From positions 2,852,001 through 2,916,000 of the forward strand of contig NC_052141.2 in assembly GCF_016086655.4 (NCBI RefSeq): a stretch of 64,000 bases of DNA, read 5' to 3'. Below are positions 24,146 through 36,620 of the stretch, piece after piece. Made by a program: the position numbers and the translations under genes. Within the stretch, counting starts at the first letter, position 1, and every line of letters begins with the position of its first letter. The stretch is from Lepeophtheirus salmonis. Lineage: Eukaryota > Arthropoda > Copepoda > Siphonostomatoida > Caligidae. The notes under the pieces are model-generated. The model saw only the letters and a program-made list of their open reading frames with translations, did not search any database and was not told where the DNA came from.

Positions 24146-24659
24146 AGTTCTTCATGTACAAAATTTAAAAAAAAACAACAAATAAGATTTATATATATTA
24201 CCCAACTTGTTCAAGCTCCTTATAGTTATCTTGTATATTTTAAATTGGTTTTTTTCATACTGCTTATTAATAAATGAAATAAATATCAGAAACATTTCAT
24301 GGGACTTAGAATTATATCTGCATTTTTATAGTAATTGTTCATAAGGAATTAATTAATATCTAAATTAAAAATTATATATATAATTTATCTTAAACTGAAA
24401 ATAAATATGGTGATTATTGTAAATAAAAGAGTGGATCACATATACGTGTAAGGCAAGGGGATTGTATAAAAAGTAAAGACCACACAAGGGTTGAATAAAT
24501 TAATCTTAGTAACATGAGTTTTGGGTTTCAATAAGATATGAATTGATATTCATTTAATTAAAAACTTTTTAATTTTTTATTCAACTTTTTAAGAAATATT
24601 GTAAATTGTTGTTATGAATGGAGTACGTCTCAATCCTCTCATTGAAAAAAAGAAAAATC

Positions 24660-24750
24660 CAATAAATCAAGAGAAAATACAAAGGAACGACTTTTAAAAA
24701 AACAGTTAAACAAATTCACTAAACCTAGATTAAAAATTGGTGAATATAAA
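24660..24750 (+). repeat. R1-like tail fragment
   Basis: AAAGGAACGACT and TTCACTAAA...GATTAAAAA match the right part of the R1 copy at 28370-28830 (28785-28850). Confidence 0.45.
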
Positions 24751-24839
24751 GAATTACATACAATCTGATTTAGTGTTTAGAACATCCTGTAAATTATTGT
24801 TCATACAATGTAGATTGAAAGGAATAAGAAACTCTTTTG

Positions 24840-25225
24840 TAAAAGAAAGTACTACATTTAGACAGAAAAGAGTTCGGAGTCAACTTTATTTTCACTCAAT
24901 ACGGAGCTCTGTGTCATTGCACCGACATGACTCAGGCTTTCCTGAGATACAAGATTCCGGTATTTGGGGACCTCAACATGTGGCATCTCTCCTCTATAGA
25001 CGCATACCCCTTGAACTACTCTATTTAGGTACGTCTGGGGAGATGGTGTATGCTACACTTTACGGGAGTTTCCAGTCTCTTGAGCCGTACATCAAGAAGG
25101 AATGGACCAAGCTCAAGCCTGACTAGATTGTCAAGGCCTGCAAGGGAGTTAGTCCTCGTATTGAGGCAATTATTAGAGCTGAGAACTTACATATTGAAGC
25201 AAAGTTGTGCCGATAATAATTTATG
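24840..25225 (+). pseudogene. Tc1/mariner transposase remnant with both visible catalytic Asp codons replaced
   Basis: One frame reads FTQYGALCH at 24891-24917, aligning with the conserved QDxAPxH site, and PLNYSI at 25008-25025, aligning with NPLDYxxW. The second catalytic Asp is thus Tyr (24900-24902) and the third is Asn (25014-25016). Exactly 37 codons lie between them, the same spacing as in the relic at 46880-47465. After a frameshift, a C-terminal tail follows: YIKKEWTKLKPD, a stop at 25124-25126, then IVKACKGVSPRIEAII and HIEA. The first catalytic region and HTH are missing. No ends were found. It is inactive. Confidence 0.65.
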
Positions 25226-25944
25226 GAAAAGAATAGATAAGATCAACATTTCTAGAAGATTTGGGTTTGAAGACTGAATTATAACTTACATCAATCTCTA
25301 AATGGTATCAAAAGTTATACCATCGTTTAAATATTTAATCACTTTAATAATTACTTCCAAATGGAATTCTAATTGACAAATAGAGTGTTCCAGATGATAC
25401 ATCAATAACGAGAGCATCCAGAAGTGGGCGAATCTTCTTTGCATGTTTGTGAATAAAGGCACACTGCGTTATTTTTATTCTATTTTTTTTTTTTTAATGA
25501 ATATGTATTTACTCAAATATGTCCTGTCAAATGGTCTAATTTGAAACACGTTAACATTCAGTAAAATGAGTATATTATACGGAGAGGAAAAAAGAAGTAG
25601 GCTTCATTGTTTGATGAGGCTTGCATGCACCTACGAATATATTTTAAATTCAATATACGCGCATAGAAATTATATATACATTAGGTGTTTTGTTTTTCAA
25701 CTTTTTTCGATTTTCGATTACGACTGGTGCAGATAATTGTCATGTGGTGAAGTAATAACCCATGAAGAATTTCATTATACTATAATGTTGTCTTTAGGCA
25801 ACAGATCCCTTTAAAGTTTGAAAGGAAACGATAATTATTTATTTCGTCAAAAAAGTTATAATACAGCATTAATCATTATAAACATAAATTAGTTATGATA
25901 GATATTATTCTAGCCTATAAAAGATAGTTAGGATGTTTTTTTCT

Positions 25945-26290
25945 AAAGCTACCCTATGGAGCAAAAAGAGGGAATGAAATTCGAAAATTTGGATCTTTCC
26001 ATATATAAAAATGTAAAAAAAAAGATCCGTGCGAGACACAGATCATCAACTTGTCCTAACTATTATCTCTTTATTCTGTTCCATAAGAAAACTTTAGAAA
26101 AAAGAAATTGAAAACACTTTTTATATCATTATAAAATTTAATCTTTTCTTACTAAAAATGCAAAAAAAAGAAAAAGATGCGCGTTATACACAGATCATCA
26201 AATCTTCCGTACTTTTTTCTCTTTTTTTTGTTCCATAAGACAGCTTTAGATGAAAACTTTTGATACACTTTTTATAGGTTAGATAAATGT
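25945..26290. repeat. Foldback plus direct repeat of about 152 bp
   Basis: CACAGATCATCAA at 26037 and 26189, CTTTTT(A/T)TxTTGTTCCATAAGA and TTTAGA...ACACTTTTTATA define two direct units offset by 152 bases. The left flank 25950-25985 (CTAAAGCTACCCTATGGAGC, then AAAAAGAGG) is an inverted copy of the CTCTTT...GTTCCATAAG...CTTTAGA block. The arrangement could be the remains of a short inverted-end element. Confidence 0.5.
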
Positions 26291-27122
26291 CTGTCGAAAT
26301 TATTCAGTGCAATATAACTAAAAATGTAATCTTATATATATCTATATATACAAAGAAAATACTTTTTGCCCTCATTCCTAATTTGATCGAGATGTGCCGC
26401 CTAAAGATGACCACATATGGCAGTGCAAATTTACATACATAATTTTAAACATATGACGTCTTTTCCACACTGAATGTAATTCAAATTCAAAAAAAGTTAA
26501 AAATCAAACCACTCTAATATGTATACAATTAAAATAATAGATGGAGTCATTGTTACTGAAAAGACAATTGAATGAACTATGTTCATGAAGGAAGCAGGAG
26601 TTAATTTCATTTTGTTACATTATGATTAATTAATCGTCACTATATATGTAAGTATGTGTCAGCTGTGCACCACCATTTTGAATAATATGTTCTCTACATT
26701 TAAGTCATTTTTCTTTACTTACTTAAAACTAAAGTGACTATAAGCTTGAGGAGGAACATGATCGTAGATAGATCTTTTTCCCATGCAAGATGTTGCTTAC
26801 TATGATTTGTCAAATGACATAAATTAACCTTCCGTTTCAAACGCAGTTAGTAAACTATTGCACGATTATGAGACATAATTTAAATATGTCATTTAAATTT
26901 TGTATAATATTGTATATTTGATTTAAAAATTTGTACAGAATGATAACTTTATCTTTGTTTTTTGTCCTTTTAGATTAGTCATATTAAAATACTCTTTATT
27001 AGTAGATAGATTAGCAAGTGAAGGATGTAAAAACAAATATTTTTTATACTTACTTTACTATTGAATGTAGAGTTGTTCATTAGTTGAAATCAATCAAGAA
27101 CAAAATATTTTTTAATTTTTAG

Positions 27123-27817
27123 CAGGGCTATTAGTAACCAAATTTATAGCATTTTGGACAAAACATACAATGTTGATTCAGAGGACATTGACCATTCCTT
27201 ATATGATTCTAATATATCTAATGAAGAAATTACCACAGAGACAAATGGAGTAGATGTTTCATTGAACCCAACATTTACGTCGTTATTATGATACTATAAA
27301 ATTTTTACTATAACGATGCACTCAATGATGATCAGAGTGATTAGAATATAAAGTAAAATCCCAAATAGTCTATCTGAACAAAAGGCTAAAAAAATTTTTT
27401 GTCCTAGAATTGTACAGCTCAACAACATCGCCATATGGTAATAAATTGATCAAATAACTGCTGACACCATCTAGGATTGCAAGTCATCAACACGATTTTA
27501 TCTAAAAATATTCTGTTGTAACCTACATAAATAATTATATCGTTTATAACATTAAATACCCAAATAAATTATTGCTTCTTGACCTCAAAGTTGTAATTGA
27601 CAAGAGTCTGATTAAATATTATAAAGGGGGTAATAAGGCAACCCAATTGTCTGGACCAATGAAAAGAAAAAAATTATCTGTTATAATAGACTCTTATAGT
27701 GGACATTTACCCGATTTTAATAAAAAAATGTGCTTACTCTGCAATCAAAAATATAGTAAATCGAACTTTGCCATTCATATGGCTAATAATCTTGCTTTAT
27801 CCTTGATAAGAGATTGA
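27123..27817 (+). pseudogene. piggyBac-like transposase remnant, internally deleted
   Basis: From 27124 a frame of about 55 codons is open, acidic, and ends at a stop near 27289 (SEDIDHSLYDSNISNEEI is typical). Further on, 27572-27817 is open for 81 codons: VVIDKSLIKYYKGGNKATQ resembles the DES(M/L)I(K)F(K)G region around the first catalytic Asp of piggyBac transposases, and residues 43-65 (SGHLPDF then MCLLCNQKYS) resemble the start of the C-terminal cysteine-rich domain. The core between them is deleted and the remaining zinc-binding cysteines are missing. The first part is also preceded by a T-rich tract ending in AG (27121-27122), so an exon reading is possible. I favour a transposon relic. 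Confidence 0.4.
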
Positions 27818-28369
27818 AATTGCTTCCTTATCTTTCACATGTAAAACATTAATTATATTAATATTAATCCATTTTCCATGGTAGAATTATACTTGTTTGA
27901 ATTAGAAATAAAAAATAAATCAAGATAATAAATAAATGTTAAGAATTCCCCTCCATAGCAAAACTTTAATATTTTGTTTAGATATAAAAGAAAATACAAT
28001 TCACACCCCGAGGGACACCAGTGTCCCATTCAATTCTGGCAAACCTTTTGAAGTTATTAAAAAAATCAAATTAGTTTTAATATGATCCAAAAGATGACGA
28101 ATTGACTATAATTTTTTTTTTTTTTGATTCTCTTTTTAATTCACTACAGAATAATATTGTTTTAACAAAATATAATTTGTTATTTTTATAATAAAAATAT
28201 TTTATTTTGACAAAAATTTCTATGAAACATATTTTACTCAATGCAAACTTTTGTAATCAAATGAATACCCATCAGTTTTTGAAGAGGTTCTCTGTATTAT
28301 ATAAAATAAAAGATACAATATGTTATTATAAATTTGGAGCTACTTTTGTATGCCGTGGTTATCAAAAGT

Positions 28370-28830
28370 GATGAAAATCAGGTGTATTTTTGCCAACAGA
28401 AAATCAACATGGTAACCCTGAGAATTTATAAAATGTTTTGGAGGTGAGCACTTATAATCAGCTGTGACAAGGGAGGAGATGGAGAACGAGCTAAACAAGG
28501 ACATTTGCAAGAATAACTCCAATATGGATCCTCAATTCTACTCTTAATTCAAAAAGGACTTTCAATTACAACTCTCCAACAAATCATCAAAATTACTCTC
28601 CGTTTTTTATAAGCATACAAGAACTTTCAATAATGTATTGAATATAATTGAATCTAGTACGAAAATAAGTTGGCTATTTAGGGATTAAATAATAAGGACA
28701 ATTGCTAAGGAAGAAAAAACCCTTCTTCAGATTATTAATTACAAAAAAACGGAACAGCTAATAAGTAGTCTAAAATAGAAACAAAAGGAACGACTCATAA
28801 GCAAAAGAGTTACTTCTATTCACTAAAATG
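28370..28830 (+). repeat. R1 copy 3, longest clear copy
   Basis: Contains the complete block order of R1: ACATGGTAACCCTGAGAATT, AATGTTTTGGAGGTGAGCA, ATCAGCTGTGACAAGGGAGG, AATATGGATCCTCAATTCTA, CTCCAACAAATCATC, ATTACTCTCCGTTTTTTATA and CTTCTTCAGATTATTAATTA. Length is at least 460 bases. No clear TIR, poly-A tail or open frame. Confidence 0.75.
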
Positions 28831-28834
28831 GATT

Positions 28835-30105
28835 AAAAACTGCTAAATCTATCATAAATCATCAAAAAAGCATTATTAAGATAAATAAAGAATTGCTTGT
28901 TATAAGATTAAGTACTTCTGGAGTATACTAAAAAGTATTGGGGATAAAATATTGATTCATAGGAATAAGAGTTTATTTTGTATGTTTATCTTGGGGTCTA
29001 TGATATCTCAGTTCAATTACATAGGGTGAATCATTTTTTGATGATTTCTCCTAATGTTGTATGCAAATTTCACTCAGTTAAGAGGGGAAATTCATAGAGA
29101 TTATATAGTTTTTCATGGAGTAATATTTAACACTTCAAACGAAGAAAAAAAATGTCGTCACGACTAACTCCTTGATCACGTGGTCTTCATTTTGTTACTT
29201 TTTTTTAAAAGGATGAATACTTACAAGTCTTTACGGTAGGAGGGGATGCGCTCGTTAAAAATATTGAAATAATGAATCAAAAAACATTTACTTCGAATAT
29301 GCTCACTCATGCACATAGTTTGATGAGGGATGGGACTTTTGTAGAGCAACAGGAGAATAAAATTATAATATTTATCTATCAAAAAATCCATCTTTAATAT
29401 TGACACGTGACAAAAGATGAACATTGCACACTTTTGATATTTTAAACATATCAACATTCAATGTGATATTTTTTTCTTTTTCTTTTTTAGACATGACTGA
29501 CATATCATGTCTTTAGATTGTCTTTAGTTAACACGACATTATTCCCACTCACATTAGAGTTTATATCATATCTAATGTCAGATGTTTTCTTTCATTCTAA
29601 GCCCTTCTTTTTATTCTAAGCCTTTCATATTATTGTTTTGAACGTGGATTGGTTGAACAGAAATTTATCATTTTAAAGGTGTGAACATTTTCTTATGATG
29701 TGGTAGGATTCTATAATGTTGACGTTCCGACTAGTTCTAAATCTTAAGGACGCTTCTGAATCCTACGCAAAAGCATAATCTATTATGAATAACGTCATCA
29801 TATAAATCAGTAAATGACGTCATCACTAATCAATCTTCACCCATTGAAAAAAAAACAAAAACAACTTTGATTAATAAAGAGAATAATAGGTGCTTAAACT
29901 TTTACTGAAGTATCTTAATTGATAAACTTTATTGTAATGATATTATAAAGGAGGTCTTATAAATGACGCTTTAAAGTTTCGAACGTTTTTCAAGGACAAA
30001 TAACATAATAAAGTTTTAAGTCCTAAATTTTGGACTTAGATAAGTCTACTATTAGTCACTAAATAGTAGTCTCACGTTCTGGATGACTTGGGTAGCTACT
30101 AGTGT
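28835..30105. other. Non-coding spacer
   Basis: No gene is recognised. A TGACGTCA palindrome (29815-29822, followed by TCA) matches the cAMP-response-element consensus but has no gene nearby. AACGTCATCAT lies 25 bases upstream. Confidence 0.5.
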
Positions 30106-30109
30106 TGGG

Positions 30110-31195
30110 TATAGGTTTGAAAATGCATCTTAGACTGTTATAATTTTTAGTGAACCAATCTAATTACACAAATAATTGATACAAAGTACTCAGTCAGGTT
30201 TCTTCATGGTAGCTCCCAACCTTTTCTATGAAAACAAAAAAAATATAAACACAAACTACATAGCTGTAAATAAATCAATAGCTGATAAAAAGACTAGTGT
30301 TGGGGGTGGCTCCAAAAATCCGAGATTGTTCTAATACTGTTAGGATTTTTAGTAGACCGAACTAATTCCATCCTTTAAGGAAGTTTAAAATACGGTCTAG
30401 ATCTGTCTTACAAAAGTTCAGTTTGAATGGGTATTATTTAAAACTCTGTCTATCCTGATTCAATAGATTAATTGCTGATGACATAATGTGTGTATTTCAA
30501 AAAATTTCATATGTGTGCAATAACGCCATATGAAGTGAAATATGTTACATAAATCATCTTTGCATAACTCAAACGTCAAGGATGCAGAGAAAATGGATCC
30601 AGGGAGTGAGGGCAGAAAAAAATGGATACATATATTGAGACCTACAATATTGATAATAAATAACCATATGTTTCTACATTCTCATACTAATTACCTTTTC
30701 AATACCTTAAAAAAAAGCACATAACCATTAAAACTGGCCCCATAGATACTCATAAGCTTTAGGGTTTGGCTTGAAAAATTGTAGTACGGTTATGATTTTG
30801 AGTAGACATTACTTATTTGGTCTTTTAAGGAAGTTCGGTTGTACCGGTCTCATACAAAAATTCGGTCTAGATCAGTCAATCCAAAAAAAAAAAAGATCGG
30901 TCGCATTTAAAATACAAAGTAGACCAATTCTATGGATCAATAATTGTCGATGACGTTTTCTGCTGCATTCATACTTGTAAAACTTATAAGTCAGGATAGG
31001 CAAGAAAATCGGTTCATACATTGAGACTGACAAAAATTGTTATAAATATTGTGAGCCAAAAAATCGGTCCACGATTTTTAAACAGTTCAATTTCTGTTTT
31101 CGGTCTGATATAGTGGTTTTGACCCTAAATATCGGTCTATAAGGAATCCCTATAAAGAACATTGAAAAAAAATATTGGTCTTTGACCCAGTCTCA
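30110..31195 (+). repeat. hAT-like short element family R5, cluster 1
   Basis: Several overlapping or nested copies are present. Starts with ACTAGTGTTGGG are at about 30106 and 30294. Both continue with AGACTGTTATAATTTTTAGT or ACTGTTAGGATTTTTAGTAG. The second copy then gives CCTTTAAGGAAGTTTAAAAT and CGGTCTAGATCTGTC. A third, end-less copy starts near 30760 (GGTCTTTTAAGGAAGTTCGG, GGTCTAGATCAGTC). 31015-31180 holds further TCGGTC-rich fragments. The TAGTGTTGGG end resembles hAT-superfamily short non-autonomous elements. No transposase is present. Confidence 0.6.
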
Positions 31196-31204
31196 ATACT
31201 ATTA

Positions 31205-33505
31205 ATTTAATTTGGGCTTATTCCCCCCCCTTTTTGAAGGAAAGGTTGCGAGAGGGAATAAAAATAACATCAAGTCCAAAATAAGAAAAAAATAAATCCA
31301 ATTTGAAATACGATTAGAATTTTTGATAGTCGAGCATTATATTATCTAAATATTTTTATGATAAAAGAAGCATTGGTTTTATGTGGAAATGAAACTATTT
31401 TTTTTTCCATTCGTTTTACTTGAGAGAAAACATTTTTTATTACTTTAAACCAAGTAAAGCTCTATAATAGTTATTATATTATTATTTTTGAAAAAAAAAC
31501 AACAAAAAAACATAATTTTTATTTTAAAGCTATAAAAAATCATTGGTTATGGCAATCATGAAAATGACTCAGAACACGCGAAATAAAAAGGAACTCACCT
31601 TGTCTGCTTGGTTATTATTATTATTATTTTGAACAACAACGACAACAACTAACCAACAACCATTGGCTATGATTACTGTTATTACAATACTGTTTATCTT
31701 ATTACAAGTAAAATAAGACGTAGTAACTATTACTAGAATGATATATATTTTAAGTTAATATAAGTATTTTAACTTTTTAACATAAAAATTAAAGATATAA
31801 CAGTCTTTTCCTATTACAATTTTTATTGTATCTCTCTACTTTTCCTTACAAAAAGAAGCATTAAATAGGCCTGAAACCAGTTGGTAGCAGATAGCAAATA
31901 CTATTGGCATAATTCCTAAATGACTTAGTGTAGACAAAACTACGATTTTTTATATATGTTTCATTCAAATAAAGCCACCAAATTAGATATAACTCTTGTT
32001 CCCACCACTAGCCTAAATCTTTATATAACAATGAATCTGTCATAAAAATGAATTAACCCCAGCAGCCACAAAAGAACAAGAATTAACCAATAAAAACACA
32101 TGAGTTGGAGCAGCAATTGCAGCAGGATATCACAACCTAAAGGGCCACTGGGCCCTTTAGGCACAAGTAAGAAAAAATAGTAACAAGCCTAATCTAATGA
32201 AACACTTAGACCGAATTCACTATAAACCCTTCCTTAGTAAAATGGGATTTTATGTACCCCAGTTTATATAAAACTATCTTTTATTCTATTTAATTTATTT
32301 ATAATTATTATTTCCAATGGGATTATAAGTACTTATAAAAAAATCGTTAAAAATAATGAGTTATTAATATAAATAATTTAAAATCCCAAACTAATAGCAT
32401 TAACAATCTTGTTGAGCAAAGGATATATTTTTGAGAAATACTTTGAGTTCATACAAGTATTTTCATTTATTTTATTAGTACAAGATAGACGAATGGTTTA
32501 ATATAATATTAAAAACTTGGTTTAACTATGAGTCTATGTGGAGAGTGTTAATTTCTTGATTTATTTTTAGGGCAAACATTTTATTCAATGTGTACAAAAA
32601 AAAGAATTTTGACTAACAAAGGTTTAAATAAACCATGATCAACACACCCATTAGCAAACTAAAACATATTGATTATTCGTAGTGTGGAAGTCTGAAGACT
32701 GTCAAATCAATTTGCTATAAAACTTTGTTTAATCAAACTTGAATTTGTAAATTATATATATATATATAAAATATATTTTTTGGGGTTGGGTAGCACTTTT
32801 GTAAAAAAATAGTGTAATTTAGAATTCGTTTTTTTTTGTGTGTGCGTTTCTTGTGAAGAAAATTGAATAGAGTTTTGAAATTATGAACGAAATAGCACAA
32901 ATTTCTCAACAAAGGTACTACAAAATAAAAATAAAGCCCCAAAATAATGTGGGAAAAAAATATTTAATGCACTTTCATACAATTATTTTCAGTTACTATT
33001 TTTAAATGGAGTTTTTTGCATCTGATGTATAGAATATTTCCTTACAAAATTTAAAACAAAATATATGATATTGATAAATATAGTCTCCTTATCCACTGTC
33101 GTATGAAGTTTATTGTTTAAATTAGTTGATTTTCTCAGTGAATAAAATACACCCAATACAATCATTCAGGGAGTTGTATTATTTTGCCGCAAGGCGACAG
33201 CACAATCCCTCGCTTTCTTTACAAATTTATATAAGTAAACAACTTATATTAATTCAAATGCAAAAATGTATTCGATGTCCATAGAAAAATAAATACAACC
33301 GAATTTATTTATTCATTTTACGCCCAGAACTTCATACTCTCATGCCATCTAGTGAATAATATATTTATTTTTTAGTTAACTGACCTCCACTTTTCCCCAA
33401 ACTTAAAATAAGATAATTTGAATACAACCAATTAACGTTTAAAACAATAATAAGGATACAAGAAGCTGACAAATCGAGAGCTGCCTACAAAAGTAGAGTG
33501 CAAAG
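31205..33505. other. Non-coding AT-rich spacer with simple repeats
   Basis: Contains an 8-base C run near 31225, a TTA microsatellite with following AAC-rich sequence (31613-31665), a perfect hairpin at 32136-32161 and a TA run (32755-32768). No gene is recognised. Confidence 0.55.
32136..32161. repeat. Perfect 11-bp hairpin
   Basis: CCTAAAGGGCC pairs with GGCCCTTTAGG across a 4-base ACTG loop. GC-rich in an AT-rich setting. No T-run follows and no gene is adjacent, so no function is assigned. Confidence 0.85.
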
Positions 33506-33508
33506 ATA

Positions 33509-34315
33509 CAACGTTCGTTTGAAAAGTATGCACAAAGTCCGAGAGATGGGAATAATGGGACGTATTGAGGTTACTTTTAGTTAGTAGAATATTTTGGAAG
33601 AACACACACCACCTTTCAGCCAGATTGGTCTATTTCTTTCTGTTTGTATTCGTTTGAATGAGGAATAGCCCGGAAAGATTATGGTGACTCTACTTTGGAT
33701 CTGAAAGGAATACTCCTCATCGACTATTTGGAGAAGGGTATAATTATTACAACTGCAAAATGTTAATCGTTATTTGTTCGTTACTGACCTACAAGAAAAA
33801 ACCCCACGATTTGCGAGTATAAAAAAAAAGTCATTTTCTTTTACTACAATGAACCAGCTCACACGTCAGCAGTTGTGGTCCCAAAATTAATGGAATAGGG
33901 TTCCAAATTAAGATGCCCACAGCACTAGCAATCTCCCGCACCTCCTTTCTTCTGTCATCCATGATCAATTATTTCTGGGCTAGTAACCCAAAAAAAAAAA
34001 TCCGAAATTTTTGAATCCCCTTATAAACTGTTTTAAGCGATGGTGGAGAGTTTCCATAATGTTTATTAATTATTTTTTAGTCACCTGAGGTATTTTTCCT
34101 TGCATAAAGTAATGTTTAATCAAAAGACGAAATTATTTTTGTCATTTTTTTTGAAAATCACTCCACTTCCTCGATTCAAACGAAGGTCAAATAGAAAGAA
34201 ATAGACCGATCTATATGAAAATTGGAGCGTGTTCTTCTAAGAGTTTTTACTAATTAAACATAACCTCGCTACGCGCTAGAAGTGGCATCCCTCGGAGTTT
34301 CAAATGAACCTCGTA
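33509..34315 (+). mobile_element. mariner element with long (about 150 bp) inverted ends
   Basis: TA dinucleotides flank the element (33507-33508 and 34316-34317). The complement of the right end begins TACGAGGTTCATTTGAAAC, and the left end has ACGTTCGTTTGAAA. The two ends remain alignable for about 150 bases: shared inner blocks are GAGGTTA, AAGAACAC and GGTCTATTTCTTTCT, and TTCGTTTGAAT lies at the inner border. The interior of about 500 bases carries a decayed transposase. Total length of about 807 bases is well under the roughly 1.3 kb of a complete mariner. Confidence 0.8.
33660..34080 (+). pseudogene. mariner transposase remnant
   Basis: One frame reads LDLKGILLIDYLEKG at about 33696-33740, a well-conserved mariner segment lying between the first and second catalytic Asp. 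Just upstream, another frame reads GKIMVTLLW. Further on, YYNEPAHTSAVVVPKLME (about 33842-33895) aligns with the HQDNAPAHTS site; the catalytic Asp is gone from this motif. The third catalytic region is not readable. Several frameshifts and stops. It lies inside the TIR-bounded element 33509-34315. Confidence 0.75.
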
Positions 34316-34319
34316 TATT

Positions 34320-36285
34320 TTATAGCGTCCAAATATATTATATAATTACAGTCAAACCTGTTTTTTAGTAAGGGAAACAGAAACTTGCTAAGAGCAAGTG
34401 ATCCCTTAAACCATGTTTCTTATTTTGTAAGAAATCTAAATTTAAAAACCGAATATGGCATCTAAGTGTAGTGCACGCTTAAAACAAATGTCCTTTAGGT
34501 ATGGGTTGACTGTATTCATAAATATCACGCAACCCCTTCTGCATTAAAAAAAATGTATATATTTTATTTTAATTGATATATTGGTAAATAGTTAGTTGCA
34601 TTAAAATGTGTACATATTATATAAGCCTCCATTTACTCGATGAAATACTCGTAAAGCGAGGATAGCATTAGGGTATGCCTTGACTTTATTGCGTAATGGC
34701 ATGCATTAAGCCATAATTGAGACATGCTATTATTGACTGTTTTTCGTTCATTAAAGAATAGACATAATAAATATATTCGAAAAATAAATTTATGAAACTA
34801 GTGGTTTTTTCAGGTTAACTACTTCCCTATCAACACACCCCCTTTTGTTCGTGTGCCAGTGGCATGCAAATATGATCGCCCCTCCTCCTTGGACAGGTGA
34901 TGATCCTGTGACAACAAAATGCCTCCTTTTTTTAAGGGATATGGTTGAATATCTTTGAATGAATCTATTCTGATAGATAATACATATTATTATAAAGATA
35001 TGAATGTATTAAAAACCATCTGGATGGTTCAATTAGACCATTGTTATATGTTCATAAATGGTGCATTAACCTCTAATGATTTTCATCATAGGGCAAAACC
35101 AATCAACTATAGTTAGAACCAAACAACAAACAAAAAAAACCTATTAATACCAAATACGACGGCTTACAAAGACTGACTCTTTGTTCCATGAGGAAATTCA
35201 CCTAGGAATGGGTTGAATTGGGCATCCATCAATGAAAAAGTGTTACTTTTAAATACAGTTTATTCATTCCTTCTACGTTTCATTCAGCTCCAAGCATCTC
35301 TGTTAAGACCCTTTCAATAACCAAATTAGTAAGTAATTTATTCAAAATAAAAGAAATTTGAGCCTAAGGCTTGAAAAGAATAGGCATTTATATATGCCCA
35401 GAGTTTAATATAAAAATATACTATTTTATATATAACTGACCCATAAGGCATTATCGCTAATTCAATATGGTAAAAAACTTTGTTTTTTTTTACAAATTTT
35501 TCAAGAAGTTACAAATTTATGATCGTATCTTCCCACCACCAAACAAAAGGTAGGTCCCTTAATTATGATTAAGAAACTTCAAAAGTCATAATATGCTTCA
35601 TATGGTTCTAAAATTAACACTTTCTGTCTTTGGAAATTCAAATGACATAAACAGTCGTCCTTAACTCTTTTACGCACATCAAGCGTTATTTGAATTTAAT
35701 TATGTTTACCTCCGCTAACGAAGTGGAACATAGTTCAATTCAACTCATTTTCTGTTTGAGTAGGATTGCGTAAAAATGCAAGGGAACCATTTTGATAAAA
35801 CTTTGTAGAAATATTATATATTGGTCAACTGTTCAGAGTTTATTAATTTTTGTGAAGTAAACCTAATTTTTGAATAAATTGAGATACATAGCTCAAATTT
35901 AACAGATCAAAATCACAAAATTACGGAAAATTATTGTACTTGAAATCCCTGTTCCTGCTTAAAATTAAAGTCCTTGTCCATTGCTATAGACAAAAATGTT
36001 TGAATTTGTAAGTCGATCAAAATCAAAGTTGTTTTTTTTTCAGTTAGAAATATAGATTTTTTTAAGATTCAAGGAATTGACTTTGTTCTTCCAGATGTTT
36101 TTAGGAGAGTTACAACTCGAATAATAATGGTTTTATATGGAAATAAAAAAACTATTCATTATGACCTTTTTGATGGATATGTTTTTGAATCGTAAGAATT
36201 TTTGGTATGTAAAAATGTAGAAACCAAACATCAACAAAAAGTTAGAAAAACGCATTTACATATTAGTTAGTAATGAAAGTCACGT
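34320..36285. other. Non-coding AT-rich spacer
   Basis: No gene, tRNA or recognised element was found. Confidence 0.5.
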
Positions 36286-36289
36286 GTAT

Positions 36290-36620
36290 TTTGGGCATGT
36301 TAAAAATATGAATCCGTAAATCAACATGGTAACCTTGACAAATAGAGCAATATTTTGAAGAAGAGCACCTTAGCTGTTATGAAGTTTTGTTAGATCAGCA
36401 ATAATCAGCTGTGCCAAGGGAGAAGGAAATAAAAAAGGATATTGGGAAGAATAAATCTGATTTAGATCTTAAATCATACTCTGAGCCCAACAAGGACACA
36501 CAATTATAACTCAACAACAAATCCTTGAGATTACTGAGCGTCTTTTATGAGTGCACTGAAATGTTCAATCAGGTTTTGAATATAATAGAATGAAGTTCAC
36601 TATATAGGAATGAAGCAATG
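36290..36620 (+). repeat. R1 copy 4
   Basis: R1 block order: ACATGGTAACCTTGACAAAT, TTGAAGAAGAGCACCTTAGC, AATCAGCTGTGCCAAGGGAG, CCCAACAAGGACACACAATT, AACAAATCCTTGAGATTACT. A second partial repeat of the TCTCAATTCTACTC block follows at 36650-36700. Confidence 0.75.

Noticed and set aside
29815..29822. TGACGTCA palindrome as a CRE promoter site
   Set aside because: An 8-base palindrome is expected by chance in 64 kb at modest probability, and there is no gene or promoter nearby.
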